Source: Phascolarctobacterium sp. ET69 (GTDB lineage: Bacteria; Bacillota; Negativicutes; Acidaminococcales; Acidaminococcaceae). From it: a DNA stretch of 64,000 bases. A program made the translations under genes and the position numbers. Under the pieces are notes generated by a model, which had not been told where the DNA came from, ran no database searches, and saw nothing but the letters and a program-made list of their open reading frames with translations. Within the stretch, counting starts at the first letter, position 1; the number at the start of each line of letters is the position of its first letter. The stretch covers positions 293,587 through 357,586 of the forward strand of contig NZ_JAMBLR010000003.1 in the NCBI RefSeq assembly GCF_023336935.1, written 5' to 3'. Positions 16,700 to 25,008 of the stretch are shown here, piece after piece.

Positions 16700-18607
16700 A
16701 TGATGAACCCCGATATGCTTTATGTTATCAGCCCCGAAGAACAGAACAGAGAAACACTGACCGAGATTTTAACAGCGCACCCGGAAATTAAATTCGTTTC
16801 CTTTATGGGTGTGGATTTTGCAGGCAACGATACCGACGAAAAAGTGCCTATCAGCCTGTTTTTGAAAGATATTGACGGCTTTCTGGAAGGCATGGCTGCC
16901 CAGACCGACGGCAGCTCCGTTGTGCTTACCGGCATTGCTACTTTAAATAACGCCCGCGTCGATATGAAAATCGACAGCAGCGTAAACTGGTATATTGACT
17001 ATAACTACGAACATTTCGATTCCGCAACCGGCAGAATGGTTGGCACGCTGCGTATTCCGTGCTTCCTTGTACACAATAACGTACGCGTTGACTCCCGCTC
17101 TATTCTGCACGATACGCTGGATTATGTTGAAAAAGAATTGCTGGAGCTCTTTAAAAAGCATCCTCAGGTTGCAGGTTTGGAACATATCAGCGGTGAAGAC
17201 ATTGAAAAAATTATTTTCACCTGCGCAACCGAACTGGAATTCTGGGTAAAATCCCCGCGTGAAGATGCTCCGATTGAAGCATTAAGCTCCTCGCAGATGA
17301 TGCAGGAACAATACTGGCAGCGCTGCCGCGGCAACGTGCGCACCGCCTTGGAACAAACCGTGGAAATGCTGGAAGCCTACGGCCTTGGGCCTGAAATGGG
17401 ACATAAGGAATGCGGCGGCGTACGCGGGCAGATTGACGACAACGGCCATATGACCCACGTTATGGAACAGCTGGAAGTAGACTGGAAATACAGCTACGGC
17501 GTACAAACTGCCGATAACGAACTTCTGGCGCGCATTATCGTTAAAGAAATTTTCCGCCTGAACGGCCTTGAAGTTTCCTTCCAGGCAAAACCCGTTCCGG
17601 GCGTTGCCGGCAGCGGCGAACATACCCACGTTGGCATTGCCGCCAAAATGAAAAACGGCAAAGTTGTTAACCTGTTCGCACCGAAAGATATGCACACAGA
17701 ATTCCTCTCTGCCGTTGGTTACGGTTCCATGATGGGGCTTTTGAAAAACTACGAAGTAATCAACCCCTTCATTTCTTCCACCATCGACTCTCTGAACCGT
17801 TTGAAACCCGGCTTTGAAGCACCTGTCTGCATTGTAACTTCGCTCGGCCTCAGCCCGGAAGTCCCTTCCCGTAACCGTACCATTCTGGCAGGCTTAATCC
17901 GCGACATCGACAGCCCGATGGCAACCCGTATTGAAATGCGTTCCCCGAACCCGTATACCAATACCTACCTTGCCATTGCAGCTTTCTATATCTCCATGCT
18001 GGACGGCATTAAAGCCTGCGTGGAATCCGGCAAAACGCTTAAGGAAATGGAAAACGAGCTGTCCAAAAAAGCGGGCGACGAAGGCTTCTACCTTGAAAAA
18101 GACAGAGAATACCGCAGCGAGCATGACGTATTTGAAGACTACAACGAAGAAGAACGCGCCCACCTGTTTGGCAAACCGCCCGCAACCGTTTGGGAAAACA
18201 TGTGCGCCATTAAAAACTATCCGGAAAAAATTGCCGTGCTTACCACCGGCAATATTCTTAAAAAAGAATTTATCGAATCCTTCGCCAAAGGCGCTTTGAT
18301 CCGTTGGCAGACGGAACTTCTGAACAGAATTATTCCTGAATATCATAAGGAAATCTGCCTGATGAAAAAACTGCATGACGACGATAACCATACCACGCAT
18401 GATGCGGCAATGTGGGAAAAAATCGCCGCAATGCGCAACACCATGGCTAAAGACGTTACCGAGCAGCCGAGCCTGTTTACCATGACCCGCGAAGCATTTG
18501 CAAGAGGCGACTTTGACGCAGCTTCCAATTTGCAGCTGGAAATGGCAGAAATTATGCAGAAACTGAAAGCTCAGTACAACGAATATCAGCACAACATTAT
18601 CGACTAA
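16700..18607 (+). CDS. glnA: Glutamine synthetase, long (~635 aa) clostridial-type
   Basis: It makes glutamine from glutamate, ammonia and ATP. The N-terminal beta-grasp part includes VSFMGVDFAGNDTDEKVP and TDGSSVVLTGIATLNNARVD; the catalytic barrel contains the ammonia/glutamate signature GVAGSGEHTHVG (near 310) and metal-binding E/H residues; the C-terminal helical tail is extended compared with the ~450-aa GlnA. This long form is known from Clostridium and relatives. Start: ATG 16700 with AGGTGA; GTG 16691 and ATG 16703 are alternatives. It is monocistronic, ends in a terminator at 18632-18662, and is probably controlled by the leader hairpins. Confidence 0.9.
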   Translation: MMNPDMLYVISPEEQNRETLTEILTAHPEIKFVSFMGVDFAGNDTDEKVPISLFLKDIDGFLEGMAAQTDGSSVVLTGIATLNNARVDMKIDSSVNWYIDYNYEHFDSATGRMVGTLRIPCFLVHNNVRVDSRSILHDTLDYVEKELLELFKKHPQVAGLEHISGEDIEKIIFTCATELEFWVKSPREDAPIEALSSSQMMQEQYWQRCRGNVRTALEQTVEMLEAYGLGPEMGHKECGGVRGQIDDNGHMTHVMEQLEVDWKYSYGVQTADNELLARIIVKEIFRLNGLEVSFQAKPVPGVAGSGEHTHVGIAAKMKNGKVVNLFAPKDMHTEFLSAVGYGSMMGLLKNYEVINPFISSTIDSLNRLKPGFEAPVCIVTSLGLSPEVPSRNRTILAGLIRDIDSPMATRIEMRSPNPYTNTYLAIAAFYISMLDGIKACVESGKTLKEMENELSKKAGDEGFYLEKDREYRSEHDVFEDYNEEERAHLFGKPPATVWENMCAIKNYPEKIAVLTTGNILKKEFIESFAKGALIRWQTELLNRIIPEYHKEICLMKKLHDDDNHTTHDAAMWEKIAAMRNTMAKDVTEQPSLFTMTREAFARGDFDAASNLQLEMAEIMQKLKAQYNEYQHNIID

Positions 18608-18631
18608 TGGCCAAATGAGGGAAGGCTGTTT

Positions 18632-18662
18632 AAACCCCCGGTACTTTATGTATCGGGGGTTA
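18632..18662 (+). terminator. Terminator of glutamine synthetase
   Basis: An 8-bp stem AACCCCCG/CGGGGGTT (18633-18640 with 18654-18661); the T-run is weak (AGTTTAT). Confidence 0.65.
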
Positions 18663-18672
18663 GTTTATGCGA

Positions 18673-18703
18673 TTGACAGGACATAAAAATATAGTGGAAT
18701 AAT
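18673..18703 (+). promoter_or_regulatory. Promoter of the T-box-like RNA leader
   Basis: TTGACA (18673-18678), then AATAAT (18698-18703) at 19 bp spacing; a start near 18710 would give a ~75-nt leader. Confidence 0.45.
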
Positions 18704-18707
18704 AACA

Positions 18708-18787
18708 CAGATAAATAGTTCTGTATGGCTAGAGTGGAAACTCTGGTGGCACCGTAGACGGGGACATTTCCCCGTCATATTTATTTT
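18708..18787 (+). ncRNA. Structured RNA leader with T-box-like core and terminator, upstream of a DUF3800 pseudogene
   Basis: In order: a short CAGA/TCTG stem (18708-18723), a hairpin AGAGT-GGAA-ACTCT (18731-18744), the sequence GGTGGCACCG (18745-18754), which matches the conserved T-box antiterminator core (TGGNACC), and a perfect 7-bp terminator GACGGGG/CCCCGTC (18757-18776) with a T-rich tail. A true T-box needs a stem I specifier domain of roughly 100 nt, which is absent. Because it sits exactly upstream of a DUF3800 gene it may instead be one of the DUF3800-associated RNA motifs described computationally. Either reading makes it a leftover cis-regulator. Confidence 0.5.
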
Positions 18788-18796
18788 GAAGACTTT

Positions 18797-19419
18797 ATGA
18801 GTATATTAAGTATTTTTATTGATAAGTCGGGAGATTTTGGCGAAAAGACAGACTAAAAATCATATTATCTTGTTACAGATGATGCTCTTTTTAATTGCAC
18901 TTTTAAAGATAATTGTTTTCATACTGGTCCTATTATAAGGCATGAAGAGGCATATAAAAATTTAATGATAGATTAACGCAGAAAATATTATATTGCTTAA
19001 GAAGTTTTATGTTGGCTTGCAAATTAAAGCAGCATACCTTTGTAATAGAAAAGTATATATTCGGAACGAAAATGGAATTATTCACTTTATTGGCAAGAGA
19101 GTTTTCTAAGTTTATTAGAGATAATTTAGAATGGCTGCAAAGTTATGATGAAATTATAGTTTACTATAATAATGGATAAATTAAGTTAAGTATCATTTTA
19201 AATGCCATTTTTAATACTCTTTTATTTAATGTTAAATTTAGAAACGCTAAACCGGCAGAATATAAATTACTGTAAGTTGCCGATTTTATTTGTAGCATTG
19301 AACTTTTGAAGTTGAAATATGATGATAAACATTTATCAAAATCTGAAGAAATGTTCTTTTATAAGCCGCAGGAATTGAAAAAGAGTTTTATAAAGCCAGT
19401 TATAAAGTTAATCGTATAA
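18797..19419 (+). pseudogene. Degraded DUF3800-family gene
   Basis: Translated piecewise in shifting frames, this stretch reads as a DUF3800 protein: MSILSIFIDKSGDFG at 18797 (family: xxxVDESGDFG), then YYLVTDDALF, HTGPIIRHEEAYKNL, ELFTLLARE and KFIRDNLEWL-like segments, EIIVYYNNG-like, ILNAIFNTLLFNV, and AEYKLL.VADFICSIELLKLKYD, ending KSFIKPVIK. Several frameshifts and stops interrupt it, and the conserved acidic residue in D-E-S-G is Lys. DUF3800 proteins have a predicted RNase H-like fold and are found in mobile or defence settings. The stretch is very AT-rich compared with its neighbours, suggesting acquisition followed by decay. Confidence 0.8.
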
Positions 19420-19420
19420 A

Positions 19421-19461
19421 AACAAACCATAGGCACTTATCATCAGTGCCTATGGTTTGTT
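19421..19461. terminator. Perfect 17-bp inverted repeat, bidirectional terminator
   Basis: 19421-19437 pairs perfectly with 19445-19461 around a 7-nt loop; it separates the convergent DUF3800 pseudogene and the acyltransferase remnant. Confidence 0.7.
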
Positions 19462-19471
19462 ATCTAGCAGA

Positions 19472-20468
19472 TTATTTTGATGGAAAAAGAGTTTTTAAAG
19501 TATTTAAAGGAGCAAATGGGAAATTTAATAATGCGTTTTTACTGCAAAGTTTTCCGATTATGATGGGGATAGTAAGACTTAATATTAAACCGATTATTGC
19601 AAATAATGGAAAATTTTCAAGATTATGTCTTATAAAAAGCATTCTTGTTCCTGCCACTAAAAAATCATGTGTTACGTAAATATGGAGTGAGTAGAAACCA
19701 AATAGATTAAATAATTTAAGCTGTTTATAACTTGTAAAAATATAATAACAGATTATTATTGCGGCATTTGATAGTATAAAATCTTTAATTATTTGTATTT
19801 CAGAAGACAATATTATTTGATTTATATATAAATAAATGTTGATTAAAGTAATTGCAGTGCAAGGTATCAAAATATATTTATTTAGTTTTTTATAATTTCC
19901 CGAGTTAATTAAGTACCCCCCAATGCAAAGAAATACGCAAAATAAACAGCTGAAGTTACAATCCCTAAATTTGGAAGCAGAAATTTTGAACTACAAGAAA
20001 TGACTGCTAAGGGTAAAAGAGCTTTAATATCTATTTGTTTTATTTTAGTTATTGAGTAAAATAAGTACATTAACATTAAAGCATAAAGATACCAATATAT
20101 AAATGTTGGATTATAAATGTTAGTCAATAATGTTTGAAAAGTTACAGGATAATTAATAGAATTTCCTGCAAAATATTTCATTAACCATGTAATAATTGTC
20201 CAAAAAGCATACATTAAAGCTAAGTCTAAAACTTTTACTTTGTATTTGTTATAACTTTTGGTTAAATAAAACAAAAAACCACTTGCAGAAAAGAATAACG
20301 GCATATGAAACGAATATATAAAATTATGAATTGCTAATATCATATCTTTATTATCAATATTATCAATAAATGCATGTGAAGCTAATGCGCCTCCGGTACA
20401 ATGTCCTAAAACTACTGTAAATATTGCAAATCCTTTAATGCATCTATCCATTCAATTCTATTAACCAT
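19472..20468 (-). pseudogene. Acyltransferase family 3 (OafA/WecH-like) membrane protein, two frameshifts
   Basis: The reverse strand encodes an integral-membrane acyltransferase-3 protein. From ATG 20468 it starts MVNRIEWIDALK, the family N-terminus. One base is missing near 20430, where the frame continues GFAIFTVVLGHC with the catalytic His, and a second base is missing in a C6 tract (G6 on the coding strand, 19916-19921), after which LINSGNYKKLNKYILIPC restores a coherent frame. About ten hydrophobic segments follow. Such enzymes O-acylate surface sugars. Two single-base losses, both in or next to homopolymers, indicate a pseudogene, phase-variable tracts, or assembly indels. AT-rich like the adjacent pseudogene. 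Confidence 0.75.
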
Positions 20469-20618
20469 TTTAACACCCCAATAAGTTAGTATACATTGCT
20501 AATTATAACATAAGTAATTACTTTTTTATAGATTATGCATTATAAAAGCAAAAAGGTGCCAAATTGAACATGTTATGATAAAATATAAGCACAATACAAG
20601 AATGGAGTGATTATATAA

Positions 20619-21110
20619 ATGGCTAAAGACAGTTCTTTTGACGTTGTTTCTCAGGTGGATATGCAGGAGATGGACAACGCAGTTAACCAGACCAAAAAGG
20701 AGATTGCCCAGCGTTACGATTTCCGCGGCAGCGACGCCAGCATTGAGCTGGAAGAAAAATGCATTAAACTTGCCGCCGAAGACGAGTACAAACTGAATGC
20801 GATTATCGACATTCTGCGTGCGCGTATGGCTAAACGCGGCATTCCGCTGCGCTGCCTGGAACTGGGCAAGGTTGAGCCTGCCACCAAAGGCACTGTAAGG
20901 CAGACTCTGAACATTTTGCAGGGTATTCCCAAAGAAAAGGCCAAAGCTATTATTGCCGCCGTTAAAGCTACCAAATTAAAAGTAACTGCACAGATGCAGG
21001 ATGACCAGGTCAGAATCAGCGGCGCTAAAAAAGATGATTTGCAGGCCGTAATACAAACTTTAAAAGCGGGAGATTTCGGCGTAGATTTGCAGTTTATTAA
21101 CATGAGGTAA
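20619..21110 (+). CDS. YajQ family nucleotide-binding protein
   Basis: 163 aa, full length for the UPF0234/YajQ family, some members of which bind cyclic di-GMP. The N-terminus [20 protein letters not shown] and the core [14 protein letters not shown] are family hallmarks; the C-terminus [19 protein letters not shown] is also conserved. It is a small cytoplasmic protein of two ferredoxin-like domains. Four bases separate it from the adenine deaminase gene, so they probably share a transcript. A precise role cannot be stated from sequence. Confidence 0.9.
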   Translation: MAKDSSFDVVSQVDMQEMDNAVNQTKKEIAQRYDFRGSDASIELEEKCIKLAAEDEYKLNAIIDILRARMAKRGIPLRCLELGKVEPATKGTVRQTLNILQGIPKEKAKAIIAAVKATKLKVTAQMQDDQVRISGAKKDDLQAVIQTLKAGDFGVDLQFINMR

Positions 21111-21114
21111 GATT

Positions 21115-22836
21115 ATGCGTGACGCAGAATTTGAACAAAGGCTGCTGCGTGTTGCCCGCGGGCTGGAAAAGGCTGACCTTGTTTTAAAGGGCGGCAATGT
21201 GTTTAACAGCTTTACCGGCGAGTGGGAAACGGCCGATGTTGCCGTGTGCGGCAGCGTGATTGCCGGTATCGGCAGCTACAAGGGTGCGGAAGAATACAAC
21301 ATGGCGGGCAAATATTTAACGCCGGGCTTTCTGGACGCGCATATGCACATTGAAAGCACAATGCTTGCTCCGCGTGAGCTGGCGCGCCTGCTGCTGTTAA
21401 ACGGCGTTACCGGCATTTTTGCCGACCCGCACGAAATTGCCAACGTGCTTGGCACGGAGGGTTTGCAGTGGATGCTTGCGGAAACGGAAGATATGCCGCT
21501 TGATGTATTCTTTATGCTGCCCTCGTGCGTACCGGCAACGGGCATGGAAACAAGCGGAGCAGTGTTGGAAGCAGATGCTTTGCAGCCGTTTTTAAGCCAT
21601 CCGCGTGTGCTTGGTTTGGGCGAGATGATGAATTACCCCGGCGTTTTGTACGGCGATGAGGGCGTAATGAAAAAAATGGCGCTGGTGCGCGGCGGCATTT
21701 GCGACGGGCACGGGCCTGGCATCAGCGGCAGCGATTTAAACGCCTACCTTGCTGCCGGTGTAACAAGCGACCACGAGGCTACAACCTGGCAGGAGGGCAT
21801 TGAAAAAATATGCCGCGGCTGCTATTTAATGCTGCGTGAGGCAAGCGGCGCGCACAACCTGCTGGAACTTTTGCAGTGCGTTACACCGCTAAACAGCCGC
21901 CGCTGCTGCATGGCAACGGACGACCGCCATTTGGATGAACTGGTAACGCAGGGCAGCATTAACTATATGCTGGAAATTGGCGTTACGCACGGCTACCCGG
22001 CAGAAATGCTTTTGCAGATGGCAACCTTAAACACGGCCGAACGTTTCCGCCTGCATTACAGGGGCGCTTTGGCGCCGGGGTATCTGGCAGATATTAACGT
22101 GCTGACTAATTTACAGGACTTTACGCCGCAATTTGTATTTAAAAACGGCAAAAAAGTTGTACAGAACGGCAAATTGCTGTGGGAGAGCGAGCCTTATCTT
22201 AAACCCGCCGCTGCGGGAACAAACATTAAGGATTTGGACAGCAGCAGGCTGAAAATCATGGCAGAGCCTGATAAAAATATTAAGGTTATCCGCATTGTGC
22301 CGGAGCAGATTTTAACCGAAGCGCGGCTGGAAAAGCCTTTGTGCATTAACGGCGAGGCTGTAAGCGATACTTCGCGTGATATTTTAAAGCTGGCAGTGTT
22401 TGAGCGCCACCATGCAACAGGCAATGTTGGGCTTGGCTTTGTACAGGGGCTTAAATTAAAACGCGGGGCAGTTGCTTCTACCGTTGCACACGATTCGCAC
22501 AATTTAATTGTGGCGGGCACTAACGATGCCGATATGCTTACGGCTGCCGCAGCGCTGCGCAAAGAAGGAGGCGGCATTGCCGTGGCGCTGGACGGCGAGA
22601 TAAAAGCCATTTTGCCGCTGCCGTTTGCAGGACTGATGAGCGGCCAGCGCATGGAATTTGTTAACAGGCGCTTAAAGCAGCTGCGCTACTGGACGGCGGA
22701 GCTTGGCGTGCCGGAAGGGCTGAATGTGTTTATGGTACTTTCGTTCCTGGCATTACCGGTTATACCGCATCTGCGCTTAACCGATAAAGGCCTTGCTGAT
22801 GTAGATAAATTTGCCTTAACCGGTTTATGGGCATAA
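21115..22836 (+). CDS. ade: Adenine deaminase
   Basis: It converts adenine to hypoxanthine and ammonia (purine salvage or nitrogen release). The 573-aa amidohydrolase begins with the beta-sandwich, then the metal motif LDAHMHIEST (HxH), a conserved ADPHEIANV, DGHGPGISG and the C-terminal half with TVAHDSHNLIVAGTND. This matches the bacterial Ade (not Add) type. ATG 21115 follows AGGTAAG overlapping the upstream stop region. A 13-bp bidirectional terminator follows. Confidence 0.93.
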   Translation: MRDAEFEQRLLRVARGLEKADLVLKGGNVFNSFTGEWETADVAVCGSVIAGIGSYKGAEEYNMAGKYLTPGFLDAHMHIESTMLAPRELARLLLLNGVTGIFADPHEIANVLGTEGLQWMLAETEDMPLDVFFMLPSCVPATGMETSGAVLEADALQPFLSHPRVLGLGEMMNYPGVLYGDEGVMKKMALVRGGICDGHGPGISGSDLNAYLAAGVTSDHEATTWQEGIEKICRGCYLMLREASGAHNLLELLQCVTPLNSRRCCMATDDRHLDELVTQGSINYMLEIGVTHGYPAEMLLQMATLNTAERFRLHYRGALAPGYLADINVLTNLQDFTPQFVFKNGKKVVQNGKLLWESEPYLKPAAAGTNIKDLDSSRLKIMAEPDKNIKVIRIVPEQILTEARLEKPLCINGEAVSDTSRDILKLAVFERHHATGNVGLGFVQGLKLKRGAVASTVAHDSHNLIVAGTNDADMLTAAAALRKEGGGIAVALDGEIKAILPLPFAGLMSGQRMEFVNRRLKQLRYWTAELGVPEGLNVFMVLSFLALPVIPHLRLTDKGLADVDKFALTGLWA

Positions 22837-22842
22837 AAAAAT

Positions 22843-22872
22843 ACCACATTGGGCGCTAACGCTCAATGTGGT
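22843..22872. terminator. Bidirectional terminator
   Basis: A 13-bp stem (22843-22855 with 22860-22872, one G-U) with a 4-nt loop lies between convergent genes. Confidence 0.85.
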
Positions 22873-22883
22873 TAATTTTTTGC

Positions 22884-24275
22884 TTATTTTAAGTTTTCGG
22901 GTACTTCTTCACATTCGGCCAGCAGCTTTTTTGCGTCGATATACTGCGCAATGCCTGCCGCAACTTTTTTAGATTCCTTCATGGCAAGTACTACGGTAGC
23001 AGGGCCGTGTACCACATCGCCGCTGCTGAATACGCCTGCACGTGTTGTCATGCCGTAGGGGCGCTCACGCGTAATAACAAAGCCGCGGTCATCAACCTGA
23101 ATGCCTTTGGTGGTAGAAACAATTCTTGCCGCCGGGCGCTGGCCGATAGCCAGAATTACGCAGTCGCACGGCAGGGCAACCTGTCCGCCTTCTTCAATAA
23201 ACTGCCCGTCTTCCGTTTTAACAATGTTCTGTACCAAAAGCCCTGCAAGTTCAGTTTCATCGCTTTCGGAAGCTTTCTGGCGCATGGCGTTAAGCGCGCG
23301 CATTTGTTTTTTGTTAAGGTAGGCAATGGGCTGCTGCAAAAAGTTAAACTGCACGCCTTCTTTAACGGCTGCTTCGTATTCGGAGGGGAAGCAGGAAATC
23401 TCGGCTTCCGTTTTATGGTAAACAACCGTAACATTTTTAGCGCCGCGGCGGATTGCCGTGCGTGCGGCGTCCATAGCCACGTTGCCTGCGCCGATAACGA
23501 TAACGTTATCGCCGACATGCAGCAATGTTTCGCTTTCGTCCAGTTTGCCGCTGTCGGAAAGAACAACCATGCGCAGGAAGTAGGTGGCGGTTAAAATGCC
23601 GGTAAGTTCTTTGCCGGGAATGTTGAGTGTACGCGGCAGGGAAGTGCCGGTGCCCATGAATATTGCATCATAGCCCATATTAAACAAATCGTCAACGGTG
23701 TAATCGGGGCCGATGAGGGTATTTGTTTTAATTTCCACGCCAAGGTGCAGCAGTTCTTTAATTTCACGGCGCACTACGTCTTTGTTCAGGCGGAATTCCG
23801 GAATGCCGAACAGTAAAATGCCGCCGGGTTCGGACTGGCCTTCAAAAATGGTAACGGCAAAATTCATTTTGGCAAGGTCGCCTGCAACGGTAAGGCCTGC
23901 CGGGCCGCTGCCGATAACGGCTACTTTACCGCGTTTGCCGGTAGAAGGCGGCAGCGGTTTTAAATTGTTTTCGTGGGCAAAATCGGCAATGAACATTTCC
24001 AAACTGCCGATTTCAATGCCGTGTTTGTTTTTGGCCAGAACACAGTGCGCTTCACACTGGCGTTCATGCGGGCATACCCTGCCGCAAATGGCAGGCAGGT
24101 TGCTGCGCTCGGAGATAATTTCGTAGGCAAGCCCGATGTTGCCTTCGCTTAAAGCGCGGATAAATTGCGGAATATTGTTTTCTATCGGGCAGCCCGTGCG
24201 GCAAAGCGGACGGGCACAGTTTAAACAGCGCCTTGCTTCGTTGATTGCTTCGGAAGTGGTCATGCGCCTGCTCAT
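22884..24275 (-). CDS. Glutamate synthase small-subunit-type NADPH flavoprotein
   Basis: 463 aa of the GltD/GltA/NfnB family. The N-terminal [4Fe-4S] domain has cysteine runs CLNCARPLCRTGCPI (17-31) and CGRVCPHERQCEAHC (64-78); an FAD site GSGPAGLTVAG and an NADPH site GAGNVAMDAARTA follow, with a C-terminal SSGDVVHGPATVVLA. No large glutamate synthase subunit or NfnA is adjacent, so it may be a homotetrameric glutamate synthase or an electron-transfer partner encoded apart; the specific substrate is open. On the reverse strand ATG 24275 has AGGTGAAG upstream. Gene order places it near nitrogen genes (ade, glnA). Confidence 0.85.
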   Translation of the reverse strand: MSRRMTTSEAINEARRCLNCARPLCRTGCPIENNIPQFIRALSEGNIGLAYEIISERSNLPAICGRVCPHERQCEAHCVLAKNKHGIEIGSLEMFIADFAHENNLKPLPPSTGKRGKVAVIGSGPAGLTVAGDLAKMNFAVTIFEGQSEPGGILLFGIPEFRLNKDVVRREIKELLHLGVEIKTNTLIGPDYTVDDLFNMGYDAIFMGTGTSLPRTLNIPGKELTGILTATYFLRMVVLSDSGKLDESETLLHVGDNVIVIGAGNVAMDAARTAIRRGAKNVTVVYHKTEAEISCFPSEYEAAVKEGVQFNFLQQPIAYLNKKQMRALNAMRQKASESDETELAGLLVQNIVKTEDGQFIEEGGQVALPCDCVILAIGQRPAARIVSTTKGIQVDDRGFVITRERPYGMTTRAGVFSSGDVVHGPATVVLAMKESKKVAAGIAQYIDAKKLLAECEEVPENLK

Positions 24276-24446
24276 TAGTCTTCACCTCGTATTATTTGCG
24301 TTAAAAACCCGTAAACGGATATTTTGGATGGTTTTACAATCAGTTGCTAATTTATTTTAGCATAGGATATAGCAAAAGTGCAAACAACTTTACAAAATAA
24401 AAGCACAAAAATTATATTAAAGCGGGCATAAAAAATGCTGTGCATA

Positions 24447-24475
24447 TTGAATTTGGCGCGTGGATAAAGTACAAT
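24447..24475 (+). promoter_or_regulatory. Promoter of the gene at 24508
   Basis: TTGAAT (24447-24452), 17 bp, TACAAT (24470-24475). Confidence 0.7.
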
Positions 24476-24507
24476 AAAAGATATTAAGTGATATGGAGGT
24501 AAAAACT

Positions 24508-24954
24508 ATGTCCGAAGTTTTGGCAACTGCTGAATTTTCCAGCGTTATTCATAATAACGAAGTCTGCGAAGAAATTGTAAAATGGGGCAACAAAAACGGC
24601 TATCCGCTTACCAAAGCAAAGCTTTATAATTCGCTTGGCGGCGCTTATGTTGGTTTTGCACCCGGCTATTTAATTAAAGCTACGCGCCGTCCGCCAGTAC
24701 CAGGCGGCTGGGATGTTACCGTTGAAACCTATGATGCCGAAACACGCATCATTCCGCTTAACGTTAACAAAGAAACCGGCGAAGCCAACCGCTTTATTTT
24801 AAAAATGATTGAAGAATACAAAAAAGAAGGCCTTACCATGGAAATGGAAGAAAAATGGTATGAATCTTACGGTACTTACCTGCGCGATTTAAAAGTTACG
24901 GGCCATCCGATTTTGATTAACTCCTTTGAAGACTTCATCGAAAACATGAGATAA
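24508..24954 (+). CDS. Conserved hypothetical protein, 148 aa
   Basis: I do not recognise a family. ATG 24508 is preceded by GGAGGT; the in-frame ATG 24493 overlaps that site. The protein is soluble, without signal peptide or membrane segment, mixed alpha/beta, with a Gly/Pro-rich central loop (RRPPVPGGWDVTVETYD) and an acidic-basic helical C-terminal half. It has its own near-consensus promoter and a strong terminator, so it is an expressed single gene. Codon use is like its neighbours, with no sign of transfer. Confidence 0.75.
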   Translation: MSEVLATAEFSSVIHNNEVCEEIVKWGNKNGYPLTKAKLYNSLGGAYVGFAPGYLIKATRRPPVPGGWDVTVETYDAETRIIPLNVNKETGEANRFILKMIEEYKKEGLTMEMEEKWYESYGTYLRDLKVTGHPILINSFEDFIENMR

Positions 24955-24960
24955 AAAATT

Positions 24961-24993
24961 AACCGGAGTAATTAAGGTTACTCCGGTTTTTCT
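24961..24993 (+). terminator. Terminator after the 148-aa gene
   Basis: An 11-bp stem (24961-24971 with 24978-24988) is followed by TTTTT; it can also act on the convergent ABC-F gene. Confidence 0.85.
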
Positions 24994-25008
24994 TTGCCGT
25001 TTTTAGTT

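Noticed and set aside
19916..19921. Simple phase variation of the acyltransferase by the C6 tract alone
   Set aside because: A second missing base near 20430 is also needed for a full frame, so slippage at this tract alone would not restore the gene.
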